NCBI GenBank assembly: GCA_030762175.1
Contig: CM060834.1
Location: forward strand, 26,261,001 to 26,325,000
DNA: 64,000 nucleotides
Origin: Metallyticus violacea
Taxonomy: Eukaryota; Arthropoda; Insecta; Mantodea; Metallyticidae
Reading direction: 5' to 3'
Shown here: piece by piece, positions 1 through 10,583 of the stretch
How the letters are laid out: each line of letters starts with the position of its first letter
How positions within the stretch are numbered: position 1 is the stretch's first letter
Position numbers and translations under genes: made by a program
The notes under the pieces: generated by a model
Told to the model about the DNA's origin: nothing
Seen by the model: the letters and a program-made list of their open reading frames with translations, nothing else
The model's database searches: none

Positions 1-117
1 TCCTTCCTTTAAAACAAAATCCTTTCCCAATTTATCATTTCATTTCAGGTATCATCAGTGTCACCACCTGTGATACCTCAGTAGCTAAAATGGACGTTAA
101 ACACTATTTTAAAAAAA
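1..117 (+). repeat. S2 SINE, 3' part (copy A, cut by window edge)
   Basis: The sequence matches the 3' half of the S2 SINE family seen in full at 52673-52953. It has the 'tttatcatttcat' block, the 'cctcagta' block and the terminal 'gttaaacacta' followed by an A-rich tail. The tRNA-like head would lie to the left of the window. It has no coding capacity; the short ORF running through it is incidental. Confidence 0.85.
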
Positions 118-299
118 TTACGCCCAATAATGATCGTAGCAGTTTGTTGCATTTAATTGGTAGACAAAGATTACACTTTGGGGGGGGGACATTAATTATT
201 ATCACTCAATCAAAACACCTTGGATTAAATAACACGACTCACATGCAGCTCCAGATTAGAATGTATGGGGGCAATTGAATAAGTCCATGCAAAAATAAA

Positions 300-1110
300 G
301 AAGTAACTTTTTTGAAAAAAAAAAAATAGTTTTATTTCTCAATATAGTCCACTTACAAATCTGTATACTTGTTTCAGAGATTTTCTAATTTGGTTTATCT
401 CATCCATAAAATGCGATTTCTTCAGCTGTGCAAATTATGCGTTTGTTTCAGTGACAATTTCTTCATTTGATGCTAAATCCTTTCCTGCTAGTCATTTGTT
501 CACGTTGAACAGAAAGTAGCTGTAGTTCAGTTCAGAAGGTTTGATCGCGTTGTTTAATTGCTCCAGTAGTGAAGTACAATATTCACCGGTTATAGTTTTG
601 CTCCTTTGAAAAACAACAATGGCTCCGTGGCCATCCCAAAACAGCACCTTTCATTCTGAGGGGATTGTTTTCGCCTTCTCCATATCCTCATTTCCGGCGT
701 GTAGTGGTGCGTCCACGTTTCATGCTGTTACAACTGTCTCCGAAACTCACTTGGAGTCCATTTGAACAGCTCCAAATTCTGCGCGGAAGTGACCATTCGT
801 TCTCTTTTCTGGTCAATCGTTAACAAACAAAGTGGATGCCGCACCCACTTTGCCGATAGCTTTGCATTTGAAAATGAGTGTGCAAAATATTACGTACCCG
901 GTCTCCAGAAATACCTACAGCTTTAGCAATCTCGCACACCTTCAGTCTCCAGTTCCTCAGCTCAATATCGTGGATTTTTCCAATCATTTGGGGAATTGTT
1001 ACATCGACAATACATCTGGAACAGTCCGCATCGCTTGCACTCTAAGCTCACCAAACCATTTAACCGCTTTAAGCGAAAGTGCAGTTCGTATCCAGCTTGA
1101 ACCGAGTTTC
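300..1110 (-). pseudogene. Decayed mariner transposase (minus strand)
   Basis: Read on the minus strand from about 1110 down to 300, the translation follows the order of a mariner transposase with several frameshifts. First comes a short 'WFGELR'-like segment. Next is the second helix-turn-helix region (RLKVCEIAKAVGISGDRV, about 990-900), then 'LTRKENEW/TSAQNLELFKWTPSEF', then the catalytic start. The normally invariant DETW motif reads HETW (the codon RC of 722-724), so the first catalytic Asp is His. A later segment (FWDGHGAIVVF...TITGEY, about 640-570) and a C-terminal segment (EIVTETNA, FAQLKKSHF, about 470-400) are present. The block that should carry the second and third Asp is missing. 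No clear terminal inverted repeats were found. It is a dead mariner copy of the irritans/cecropia type. Confidence 0.8.
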
Positions 1111-1119
1111 TGATTTCAG

Positions 1120-3217
1120 ATATTTTTATGTTCATGGTCTCTGCTCACCTATCACGTATGATTAGCACTTTATGTCACCAGGCCCCTTTGCCTATTCATA
1201 TAATTGTTGGTAATTCAACAATGCATCCACACATCTGTTCATACATTCTTTTTTCATCTTTATAGGTCTTCTCCGACTAAATAATTTTAGTACAAAATAA
1301 ATTTCGGCTAAATAATTTTACTAAAAATAAATTATATATATTACAGGGTTTTCCCTATGCTATGCAGTAATAAATTATTTGTACAGAAAAGACATAAGTA
1401 ATACAAATACCGGTTATCTCTATACAGAAAGCTGTTAAGAGATATTGGTATGGCACTTATTGCAGAGATTTTGTTTATACAAGAACCACATACACATTTT
1501 TTATATGTCGAACAACTGTCTTTGGTTTTATTTTACTTGCATAATCTTATTTGACATATTCCTTCGTCCCTATGAACAGCCATGAGTTATGAAGACAGTA
1601 GTCTATGAAAAACTACGTGAAAATGAAAAGCTAAGTTAACTTTTAGACGTGGATACAAGAGCTGATAAACAATGACTTGCGCAGTACGCTACAATGAGTA
1701 TGAAATGTGTTTGTTGTGCAGTGATGATTAATGTCGGTTACAACTACGCAATACACGTCGTAAGAAACGTGGATAAGGAAAAACCATATAAAAATACTTC
1801 CAAAAGCAGTGAAAAATATGAGCGTTCGAAAATCAAAAGCGGTCAATTGGCCGCCACTTTGCGTTCTAGTGTTAAGAGATCGTGAGTACCCAGCTATTCT
1901 CACGTAGTTTTATTTTTTCTCAACAACTACATTAAAATTGTTGCGTTTGAAATGGTGAAGTTGAATAAATAATATTAAAAATGGAAACATTTCGAGTAAT
2001 ACAGCAACAATAAAATCTCTTATTAATATTTTAATATAACGCTGTTGCTTTAATTAGCAGGGATGTCGTTTATAATATATTCGAATAAACATTTATAATT
2101 GCATATTAAAAAAACAAGAAAAGATATTATAATAAAACCTTGTATAGCGGCACAATTGCTAATTACATTGTGCGGTAGCAGATCAGGTACTTATAAAAAG
2201 GGGGGAGGCAGAAAGAAGTAGAGATGAAAACGAGACTATAGCAAAATACAGAATAAAAATAACTCAAAAATAATTTAATGTTTTTATACGAAAAAAAATT
2301 TAACTGTTTTAAGAAGACAAAAATAAAAGCGCGGAAGCAGGGTAGGCTTAGGAGGGCTAAACTTACAGTTTAAAAGAAAATAATAAACAAACTTATACAG
2401 GGAAATGTACAGAACAGGTTAATCGAGGATGTTATTTACATTGACTTGTATTTAGTGCAAGTTTACTGGACTCTTAGATCACAACACGTGTAACGTTTCA
2501 GTAGTCGGGATAGTTGTTGACGCATTTCACTTGCTGATGACTCTTGTACTTGACCTGTCTTTGAACCGTTGCGCTGCATTGACCTCCATACGCTCTAGTT
2601 ATTGGTTTCTGCAGAGCCAATGCGTTAGTTCTTGCAACATCTTTTTGCGCGCCTACTTCCATGCGTTTCTATTAAGTATAGTTCTCCACCTTTTTAAGAC
2701 ACACTTGGGGACTCAAGGGACAATTAACCCCTGTAGTTGAATGTGGGGCTGTTTCTGTGGAAAATTGCTGTAGAGTGTGAGGCCTATATTCAAACTTCCC
2801 CGATACATCGAGGACTATAGAACTCTTACGTGCTATTGTTTAAGTGCGTACAAACTCAAAAGGTGGTAACGCTGGATTGTTTTAAATTTCACCTTGGTAA
2901 CTTGCGAACTGTTAAGGTATGATGTACATGCAAGACCACTATATTTACTAGAACCCTAAAGTAGATATCGATAGTAGACAAAATGGTGAAATATGTGGTC
3001 CATGTGTTAATTGCATCACTTTGTTAATTTGCAGTTATCTGGTTTATTGTAATGATTTACAGTTGGAAGTAAATCAACAGTAGAATGTTATTTATTTTGT
3101 TTTTTTATTAAGTTAATATTCATTTAGTGAAATAACAACAGGAACTTGTATAATAAAAAGTCTTAAGTACCACATGGGTTGCTCTTGTATGTCTATTATG
3201 GTAGTGCATGGCATAAT

Positions 3218-3218
<1 letters not shown>
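1120..3218. other. Intergenic, nothing recognised
   Basis: This is AT-rich sequence with short ORFs only. I see no transposase, reverse transcriptase, tRNA-like or conserved protein signal on either strand. Confidence 0.5.

Positions 3219-3268
<50 letters not shown>
3219..3268. repeat. Compound microsatellite (CA)n(TA)n
   Basis: An uninterrupted CA run from about 3219 to 3241 passes directly into a TA run up to about 3268. The minus-strand ORF crossing it is only a translated repeat. Confidence 0.95.
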
Positions 3269-3269
3269 C

Positions 3270-4687
3270 ATTTCCTAAATAGCAATAAATGAAAGGAGGA
3301 ACGGACAATAAGTATACATTGTGCACATTTTGAAGTTAATAATCAAACGGTAGTGTGTAGTGTGTATTAAACAATTCTTATAATTTTTGTGATTAGGAAA
3401 GACATTTTCTTCATACCATTTTCCTTAATCTATTATCTTATGTGAAAGTGAGAGTTAGCAATGAAAGGAAAAAATCCGGAAGAATATGTGAAGTGGGTTT
3501 TGGAGCTAGATTAAGAGAGTTTTAATGAATGGTATGAGCAGGATATTATATTTCGATTTCTTTGCAAGTGAGGTTAAAAGAAGACAGGTGCACCAGTTTA
3601 TTGCCAGGGAAGACTTTTTCTTAAAATACACAATGATAATAAATATGATGCTGTCCTAAATGTCAATAATTTTTAAGGTGTCCAATAATTTGCCAGTTAA
3701 TGCATTTTATAAATATTTATGTCTACTTGTGAAGTCCATAAAACTTAAAGTTTTATATTTCGTTTACGCATGAAATATATTATTTGTAAACAATTTCAGA
3801 TTCTTAAAATCTCTCGAAAATTTTTCTAATGATAAATAATGTCATCTTGTGAACATAAGACGGGCATAAGTTTATTATTACTATTGGCAGCAATACTTTC
3901 GCCGCCATTTTTCCGTATTGAGGTCTGATAAATATAGCGGGTCTTGTGCATGACTCGAAACAATTATGAAGTTTATCCTGTGTTTTAGAGTCATTTTCCT
4001 GCTTAAATTTGTCAATAAGCGTTCAAAATTTGTATTAATAAAACATTACATTTTGAAGGGGACATCACCAGCCGAAATTACGACGAATCTTCTTCACTTT
4101 CGCAGCTCAGATAGCATGCTGCTTTCTCTACATCACTGCAGTCGTCCGGTAAGTAAGAAATTTCATCGACCTGAGTCAGCAGAGCACTTAAATATGTGAC
4201 ACTGAGCAGACACCAAGTATATACAAACTCACTCCGGAAGCTAAATGTAAACTGGATGCAAACCTGGCTTGCAATTTAGAAGCAAAATCGTTTCCTCTAT
4301 TCCATCACAGTAGGCTAGAAGGCGACAAGAAAACATTTCATAGTTTTCAGTGAGAAAAACGATTAAAAATTCATAAGAAGGTAGTAGCGATCATTTGACC
4401 GATAACGAACGCTTTAGGTGGTACCTAAAATTCGGCCGTTCTAGTGTTAAATTAAGTAATTTGTTAATTTATTATTAGAAAATTAAGCCCATAATGTTCG
4501 ATAGATAGTTGCAGTTATTTTTTTTCTTCCTGGTCAGTGTCAAGTTGCACAATGGTCTCGAAGCGTCTGTCTCATTCAGATAACGAAACAGAGGTTTATG
4601 GATTAATTCTGGTTCATCGGTTCTGTAGTTGTTATATACAGTAGGGCAGATGAGAGACCACGAAGAAAAAACCATACAGTATAAATA
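3270..4687. other. Intergenic, nothing recognised
   Basis: This is AT-rich non-coding sequence. The short ORFs at 3966-4199 and 4475-4675 show no motif and no similarity I recognise. Confidence 0.5.
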
Positions 4688-5369
4688 CGGAGTGTAACAA
4701 CAAAGTTTGGCAAAACTTTAAATTTTTATATGGAATGAGTCCGGAATCGCTTTATTTCCATGTTAGAACTCATTTTCTACAACTCTTCATAGTAAGTAGG
4801 AAACACACAGAAACAGAACGTACCATCATATCACATGAAACTCTTTCTTATATGAAATGTTCAAAATGCCCTCCTCTAACATTGATACATGCATCAACCC
4901 GCCGTCGCATTGTATCCCTGATGTGCTGATGTATTCCTGGAGAATTGCGTATTGTTTCGCAGTCTTCCACAACACGGGTACCAACTCTCTATGTATCTTG
5001 TACCGGGGTTTCATACACAAGAGTTTTCAAATGCCCTAACAAATAAAAATCCAGTGGTTTAGGTCCGGTTTCACGTTAACATTACCTTTGTTTAAATGGA
5101 ACACAAAACACTAGCGGCGAACCTAGCACTTACAACGTAACCAAGGGGCATTTTGAACATTTCATGTAAGAAAGAGCTTCATGTGGTATGTTGGTACGTA
5201 CTGTTCCTGTGTGTTACCCATAATTAATGTACTAAGTAGAGTTGTAAAAAACTAGTTCTAATATGGAAATAAAGCGTTTCCAGACCCATGTCCATATAAC
5301 AAATTTTCTTCCTCTATGTGTGAGGAATGTGTTCCTGAAAGTTTGACCCTACCTTATTGTTACACCTGG
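4688..5369 (-). mobile_element. Mariner-like deletion derivative with very long inverted arms
   Basis: The element is bounded by TA at 4686-4687 and TA at 5370-5371. The left arm (4688-4872) matches the reverse complement of the right arm (5145-5369) across the whole length with small indels; shared blocks include 'cgctttatttcca' and 'tgaaatgttcaaaatgcc'. Between the arms the minus strand encodes the C-terminus of a mariner-like transposase. It reads about LKPLDFYLLGHLKTLVYET (about 5060-4990), then a diverged stretch, then MRRRVDACINVRGGHFEH (about 4915-4860). The helix-turn-helix and the first two catalytic Asp are absent, so it is non-autonomous. The arms are far longer than the roughly 30 bp usual for mariner, so it resembles a foldback-type derivative. 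Confidence 0.8.
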
Positions 5370-6629
5370 TATACGAAGACCATAAGTTGACGTACCTTAA
5401 AACATTGTATACTTTCCCCAATTAGATAAATTATTCTTAATTTTTATATATAACACATTTTAAGAGAGCTCACGCTTAAAGTAGTTCTTTTAACACAATA
5501 CACTCAAACTGGAAACTGCATTTTGTAGCATTCAATGCTATAAAATTCTGATAGCATCCTTAAGTTACCAATTTTGAATTAACAGTATATTTTTAAGTAT
5601 GTATTATATATATAGTACATACTTAATGTGTACATATTAATGTGTAATATATATTATATTATATTATATATTACACATATTAATATATATATATATATAT
5701 ATATTAAATTACATACTTTTAAAAATGCACTCCCCTCACGGCGGATTCTATATCAGACTTTGACAGAGGATATTACACATTTTATGCTTTAATAAACTTC
5801 AGATTGTATGATATCATTCAATTTGGTTTTACGGTGCATGATTTTCTATTCGGAAAATCATAGGTTTTTAATTTTGCAGAAGTTGGTTCCATTGTAAAGG
5901 TTGATTAGTTGCTGCTCTTTGCTTGTGCGCTATAAGCCAAGAGACTGTCATAAATGCAGAAACCCCTAACCGTAGGGACCACAGAGAGAGGGAAATTTCA
6001 GTTTGTTACAGATAAATGCATCAACAGAGCATAACAGTAACTTCAATCATCACGCTAAACAGCAGATGTCTGTTACCGTAATTACTAATTAATTATATTA
6101 TTTTAAAATTATGACCTCACCAGAGCCTTTAATACACTGTGCAATGTATTTTGGGTAATATTACAATAATACAGCCCTCACGACTTAGCCGCTTACATTC
6201 TGTTCATTCTTGTAGGATATACAGCATTTAGAAACAATTTATTACCAAAATACAAATATTACACAAAAGCTCAATAGTTCTGTAGTTTTAATTTATTTAA
6301 ATTCAAACAGCATTAACAACTACGGTTTTACAGACGACGATAGAACCTCTTTTTAAACGTATCAAAAAGTAAGAGTTTTCATTTGACATTTTAAACTGAA
6401 TATAGAAATGTAATGAGCATTGTTTTTAAATATCTAAATTGATTTTTCAATTCAAATTAAACATATTTTAAATAAATATTTATAGATATTGGAAAGTTTT
6501 TCACAGTATTAAACAATAATATATTATGATATTAATTTATAAAGTAGTACTTTATTGCGTGAATAAACAACTGTATGAAATACTTGTATAGCATTACAAG
6601 CACGTTTCCTATGGTATATATATTACTTC
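5370..6629. other. Intergenic with AT-rich palindromic tract
   Basis: No gene is recognised. At about 5595-5705 there is a TA/ATT-rich low-complexity tract containing several self-complementary stretches. Confidence 0.5.
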
Positions 6630-6823
6630 GGTCCTGGTGGTGTAGTGGTAACCATACTTGACTTCTAAACCTAAGATCGCGGGTTCAAACCCGGTCAGGA
6701 TCGATGGATTTTTTCGGATGTACAAATTTGTGAGCAAAATTTGCCGGCCTTTTCACGCCCTGAATAGAATGGGACGTTGATGACCTGAGTGTTAAAGAGC
6801 GTCCGTAAATTAAAACAAAAAAA
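6630..6823 (+). repeat. S1 SINE (tRNA-headed), internally deleted copy
   Basis: The head begins 'ggtcctggtggtgtagtgg', which contains an A-box-like element, and carries a B box (gggttcaaaccc, 6681-6692). The body jumps from 'ttttttcgg' straight to 'gagcaaaatttgccggcc', so the middle third of S1 is missing. The end is the usual 'gttaaagagcgtcc' followed by an A-rich tail. The head is tRNA-derived but is part of a SINE; I do not call a functional tRNA. Confidence 0.85.
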
Positions 6824-7130
6824 TGCTATGTTTGAATACCAGAATTGTAAAATAAATTAAAGAAATAAATTAAAATTAATGTCCATTTTCTAATGGACTA
6901 CTTAAAAAACAATGTTTTTCTCTTTTTATGTTTTACTTATGATGTCATTGTATAGATGGGGATTATTTCGTTGGTCTGTGGTTGTTGGCAAAGATGGATT
7001 ATCGCAAGAAATTTTAGCACAAACTGATGTCCCTAATGCCGAAAAAATCTTACGATGTCTTTCAGAAGAAATGTGATAGATTAATTAATCAGACGAAGAG
7101 TACAAATATTAATGACATTTCAGAAACTTC

Positions 7131-7400
7131 GTTTTTTTTGATTCGTTTTATTTAATGACACTTTTTAACATCTCAGGTCATCAGAGTCCCATTCAATTCA
7201 GGGCGTGAAACGGCCGATAAATTTTGCTCAGAGGCCTCTTCTTTCAGGCTTGAGGTTCTTTATCGTGCCGTAAATGTACCGACACACGGATTTACTTCCC
7301 TTCCAAAGGAAGCCATACTTAGGATTTTTAGGCCGGAAAAAAATCCATCGATCCTGGCCGGGTTTGAACCCGCGACTTTGGGTTGACCACCAGGACCGAC
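7131..7400 (-). repeat. S1 SINE, near full length
   Basis: On the minus strand this starts at about 7400 with the tRNA-like head and B box (gggtttgaaccc on the plus strand, 7362-7373). It runs through the body blocks 'aaatcctaagtatggcttcc', 'aacctcaagcctgaaag' and 'cgtttcacgccctgaat' to the T-rich complement of its tail at 7131-7140. Compared with copy 6630-6823 it keeps the complete middle section. Confidence 0.9.
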
Positions 7401-7528
7401 TTTTTTATTTTTAAATAGTGTTTAACGCCCGTTTTTACTGCTGAGGCACCACAGGAGGTGAACACTGATGATAGGCATGAAATGAAATTACATATTAGGG
7501 AAGTATTTTTTAAGGAAGTAAACCAGGA
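7401..7528 (-). repeat. S2 SINE, 3' part, abutting an S1 copy
   Basis: The sequence is the complement of the S2 3' half: 'tagtgtttaacgcccg', 'ctgctgaggcaccacagg', then the 'tatcatttcat'-type block. The tRNA-like head is missing. It abuts the S1 head at 7400 with no spacer, so one of the two inserted into or beside the other. Confidence 0.85.
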
Positions 7529-8413
7529 TCGATAGAAACTTTAGTGATATCACACAGGTTAGCATTGTGAAGTTAACATTAACATTATTAATTATTTATT
7601 AATTTTGTAATTATGTAATCTTGCAATGAATAATAATTGATACTGTTTTCAGCAATATGTAAATCATTTCCTTTATATGATCATAACATAATATTCAGTT
7701 AATGCACTTTAGCAATGAAAACTCTTTAATGGTGTAACTTTTATTATGGTAATTTTGTGCATCTAGTGTTAAATGTTTATAAATTTAGCACCCATAAAAA
7801 GTGTTGTATCAAGCTGTTTTACTATAACTTTGTATAGTGACACCCCTGTACATGTAAATATCTCGGCAATAAAAAAATCTGTTTAGTACATTGATTTGCC
7901 ACTTGAATAAAAGCCTTAGATTAAATAGCGTGAACCCATGAACCTTATCTATCAAGTTTCAAGTCATGAGGACCAGTTATACCAGGCAAGCTGTTTGGAA
8001 ACGACGTACGTAAATAATTCCTAAAATACCGTTTTGTTTTTCTGGTAAATAGCAATTATTTAAGCTAAAAAGATACATACTAGGTCACTTTGTACAATGA
8101 AAGCAAATTTATGCATGTTTAATACTGTTGTATGCGGATGAGAAAGTGTATATATCAGATTATTATTTAAAAAGGATTTACATTTTTAAAGTCATAATTT
8201 CAGCCCCAAAATTGAGCAGCTGTATGTAATCAGCAATTCAAAAACTGAGAGGATAACAGCATTGAAATAATGTAAAATGTAAATGACTATATAAACGCAA
8301 TGAACACGATAGAAGCTTCACAAACATTCCAAAATTTCAGACTGCCCCTCTTGTTGCCTGCAGCCTGTGAAAGTGGGAAAAGACACAAGATAAGCGCTAT
8401 AGGCTATTGCCTT
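7529..8413 (-). other. Presumed first intron of the minus-strand gene
   Basis: This sequence follows the splice donor at 8415-8414 on the minus strand. I found no matching acceptor plus coding exon here or in the remaining minus-strand sequence down to position 1. The intron therefore probably extends beyond the window. Confidence 0.4.
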
Positions 8414-8415
8414 AC

Positions 8416-8978
8416 CTGAATGGAAGGTTGAGAAGTTCTGCGATGGTGGGGTTGTTTTTCCCTCGACGACTCGACTTTGTCGCCGAACTCTTGATTGCCT
8501 TTCGCCTGTCCTTCTCCAACTCAGCGGCACTGTTGACCATATAGTCCATAAGATCCCCGAAATCATCATGGGGTTCCTCAGATACCCCTACACCCGCCAC
8601 ACTGCTACTAGCACCACCGACCCTCGAGGTCGTCACCCCCGCCCCACCTTCCTGCGAAGCCGCCGTGACCCCCACAGCTCCCCCGGAAGACATTTCCCTC
8701 GAACCGTTGTTGCTCCTCTGCAAGAACCGCTTGCGGAAACTGTTGTACACGGATCCCGGACCGTCTGTTCCTCCGTCGCCAAACTTGACGCGACCGTGAC
8801 TAGGTACCAGATGATGCCCAGACATGCCCAGGTCCATCTGCAGGTCGATGACTAGAAAGAGGGTGAAGAGGACCGCGGAAACGCTCAGCCCAATGACGAG
8901 CCGTTCCTTAAGCTTCATCATGTATGCGGTGGGTTGAGTCTTGGCAGACTTGTGTTGCCGCCGAGAGACTATGGACAT
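8416..8978 (-). CDS. First coding exon of a probable FAM20-like type II membrane/secretory kinase
   Basis: This is the only stretch that reads like a conserved cellular gene. From the ATG at 8978-8976 the exon encodes 187 codons plus 2 nt; an alternative start at 8921-8919 (tandem Met-Met) gives 168 codons plus 2 nt. The second start places a basic MMKLKER immediately before a hydrophobic signal anchor (about residues 8-25, ending FLVIDLQ). After the anchor come a conserved-looking HHLVPSHGRVKFG block, YNSFRKRFLQ, an N-glycosylation sequon (NGS), a low-complexity Gly/Ser/Val linker, an acidic EEPHDDFGDLMDYM and a basic RRKAIKS tract. The exon ends NPTIAELLNLPF followed by a consensus donor (CAG|GTAAGG, G at 8416). 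The MKLK start plus anchor resembles FAM20-family kinases of the secretory pathway, which phosphorylate secreted proteins or proteoglycan xylose. That assignment is from memory. The kinase domain would lie in later exons, which are not seen here. The longer 248-codon reading begins at a TTG, not an ATG; the frame is open to about 9345 without any ATG. Confidence 0.6.
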
Positions 8979-9345
8979 GTAGGGTCTGACCAAGGAGCGA
9001 TATCTGCTCTTGTCAGCATGTTGAACGCCGGGCGGGCTGCTTGCGTTGCAAGTATAGTGGCTGTTGTTGACGGATATGTGTTGCTGATGCAGCGATGACT
9101 CCGGCAGAGGAGAGGATGGTGTTGGAGGTGGGGAGGGCGGGGGAGGTGAAAACTTCAACTTCTTCTGGCTGCTCGTTGTTGATGTCTGGATTGAACAAGT
9201 GAGAAGCAGCAGGTGACCTGTTACCGCCTCTCCAGAACAAAGCTGAACAGATGCGCCAGCCCATCCAGTACACGAAACACGACTGGAGTAACTCTGGCTT
9301 CTTCGCTTTTGTATAGAAGCTTTTTCTTATACTAAATACTTTGGG
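8979..9345 (-). other. Probable 5' UTR or upstream coding extension of the FAM20-like gene
   Basis: The reading frame of the 8416-8978 exon stays open upstream to a TAG near 9345 but contains no ATG. A Pro/Ser-rich stretch lies at about 9155-9090. A pyrimidine-rich run ending in CAG near 9190 on the minus strand could be a splice acceptor. If so, this part may be the coding continuation of an upstream exon; otherwise it is 5' UTR. The sequence is more GC-rich than its surroundings. Confidence 0.4.
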
Positions 9346-9689
9346 GTTCTAACGAATTTGTTCCTAATCAAGAAGCGAGTCAAACAGCTGATGATGATCG
9401 TTGGAAAAGTGGAGGGGATAAGGGGAAAGGTCGTATCAGAAAATGCGACCGTCACGACGGTCCAAAAGATCAACACGAGATGGTCAACGGTCGATAAGAA
9501 GAAGTGAGGGGGGAAGTAATAATGGAGGACAACACGTCTGAAGTGTGATAGAGAGAGGATGGTGGTATGTTGTAAGGGTGATGTGTGGGAGGTGGAGGAT
9601 CGAAAGAGGCAGAGAAAAAAAAAAAGGGCAGAGAAGTTTAGTGGAGGTAAAAGTGGGATGTGTATGTGAGCGCTGGGGAGAGAATCTTC

Positions 9690-9716
9690 GTTAGTTAACG
9701 AACTAAGTTAACTAAC
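9690..9716. promoter_or_regulatory. Perfect 10-bp inverted repeat upstream of the FAM20-like exon
   Basis: GTTAGTTAAC (9690-9699) and its exact complement GTTAACTAAC (9707-9716) flank a 7-nt spacer. It lies about 0.7 kb upstream of the first in-frame ATG. It could bind a dimeric transcription factor; no function is shown by the sequence. Confidence 0.3.
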
Positions 9717-9719
9717 TGA

Positions 9720-10583
9720 GTTTGCTTTACTTAGCTTGATCGTTCTTCTAGTGGGGGGAGAGATAACCTCCCGTGGCCCTTGTTCTTTTCTTCTTTCCCT
9801 TGTGTGTATAACTGAAACTGCTACTTTTGTTTGTTTTTTATTTCCTTCTTTGGTTTTGGACTTGTGTTTACTTCTTAAAGTCTTCGATGAAAAGGATTTT
9901 GCTGAGATAAAACTTTCTATGTTACGATGTATAAAAATATATGTTTATATATTATTTGTTTCTATGTATTTTAATGAGGAAGACCTTAGAATTTTAGTTT
10001 GATGATAGAGCTATGCAGTTTATATCAAGCCTGACACGCGCATCTTCAGTCCCTAGCAACCTACTTCCCACACGATAGTAGTTTTCACCTTCAGCGGTTA
10101 TTTCCGTGAGTTAATGCCATCACTAACAGGTTCCGTTATAAAGAGAAGCAAAAAAAATGAAAGTTTCTTAGCACTTTTCGTGTCACCAGGTGGCCTGAGG
10201 AGCCTATGTGTCGCCCAGTTTGATGCGATGCTGTTCCTCATTCCTGAAACACAAAAAGAGAGAAAAAAATTAAGTATACATAAATTTCTAAGAAAAAAAA
10301 ATAGAGGCATCTGCCTGACATTTCAGGATATCATACAGATTCAAATTACGTAATAAAACCACAAAGTTAAAGAATACATAATAAGAACAATAACATTTCA
10401 AAATACAGAACATAATCAACAAGTGAAGTACACATGCTTGTTCAGCATTATGAAAGAGTCCTTGGGAATTTGGATAAATCCAGTAATGAAGTTTCAGTAA
10501 ACATTATAAAATTCATTTAGCAAAATTTATATTTAAAACTACAGAACATAAATCAATAAATGCAGTATAATTGTGGGTTCATA
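9720..10583. other. Upstream flank of the FAM20-like gene, nothing else recognised
   Basis: Short ORFs on both strands (for example 9736-10002, 10098-10353) overlap each other and show no recognisable motif. No repeat family is identified. Confidence 0.45.

Noticed and set aside
6630..6705. tRNA gene at the S1 head (and similar heads elsewhere)
   Set aside because: A and B boxes are present but the sequence continues into the SINE body, recurs in many copies, and does not fold as a complete cloverleaf by eye.
1..8413. Further exons of the FAM20-like gene on the minus strand
   Set aside because: No acceptor followed by a conserved kinase-like reading was found; only repeats and AT-rich sequence are present.
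8568..8855. 95-codon plus-strand ORF
   Set aside because: It is the antisense shadow of the FAM20-like exon.
9013..9273. 86-codon minus-strand ORF
   Set aside because: It overlaps the FAM20-like exon and its upstream region in another frame, with no signal or motif of its own.
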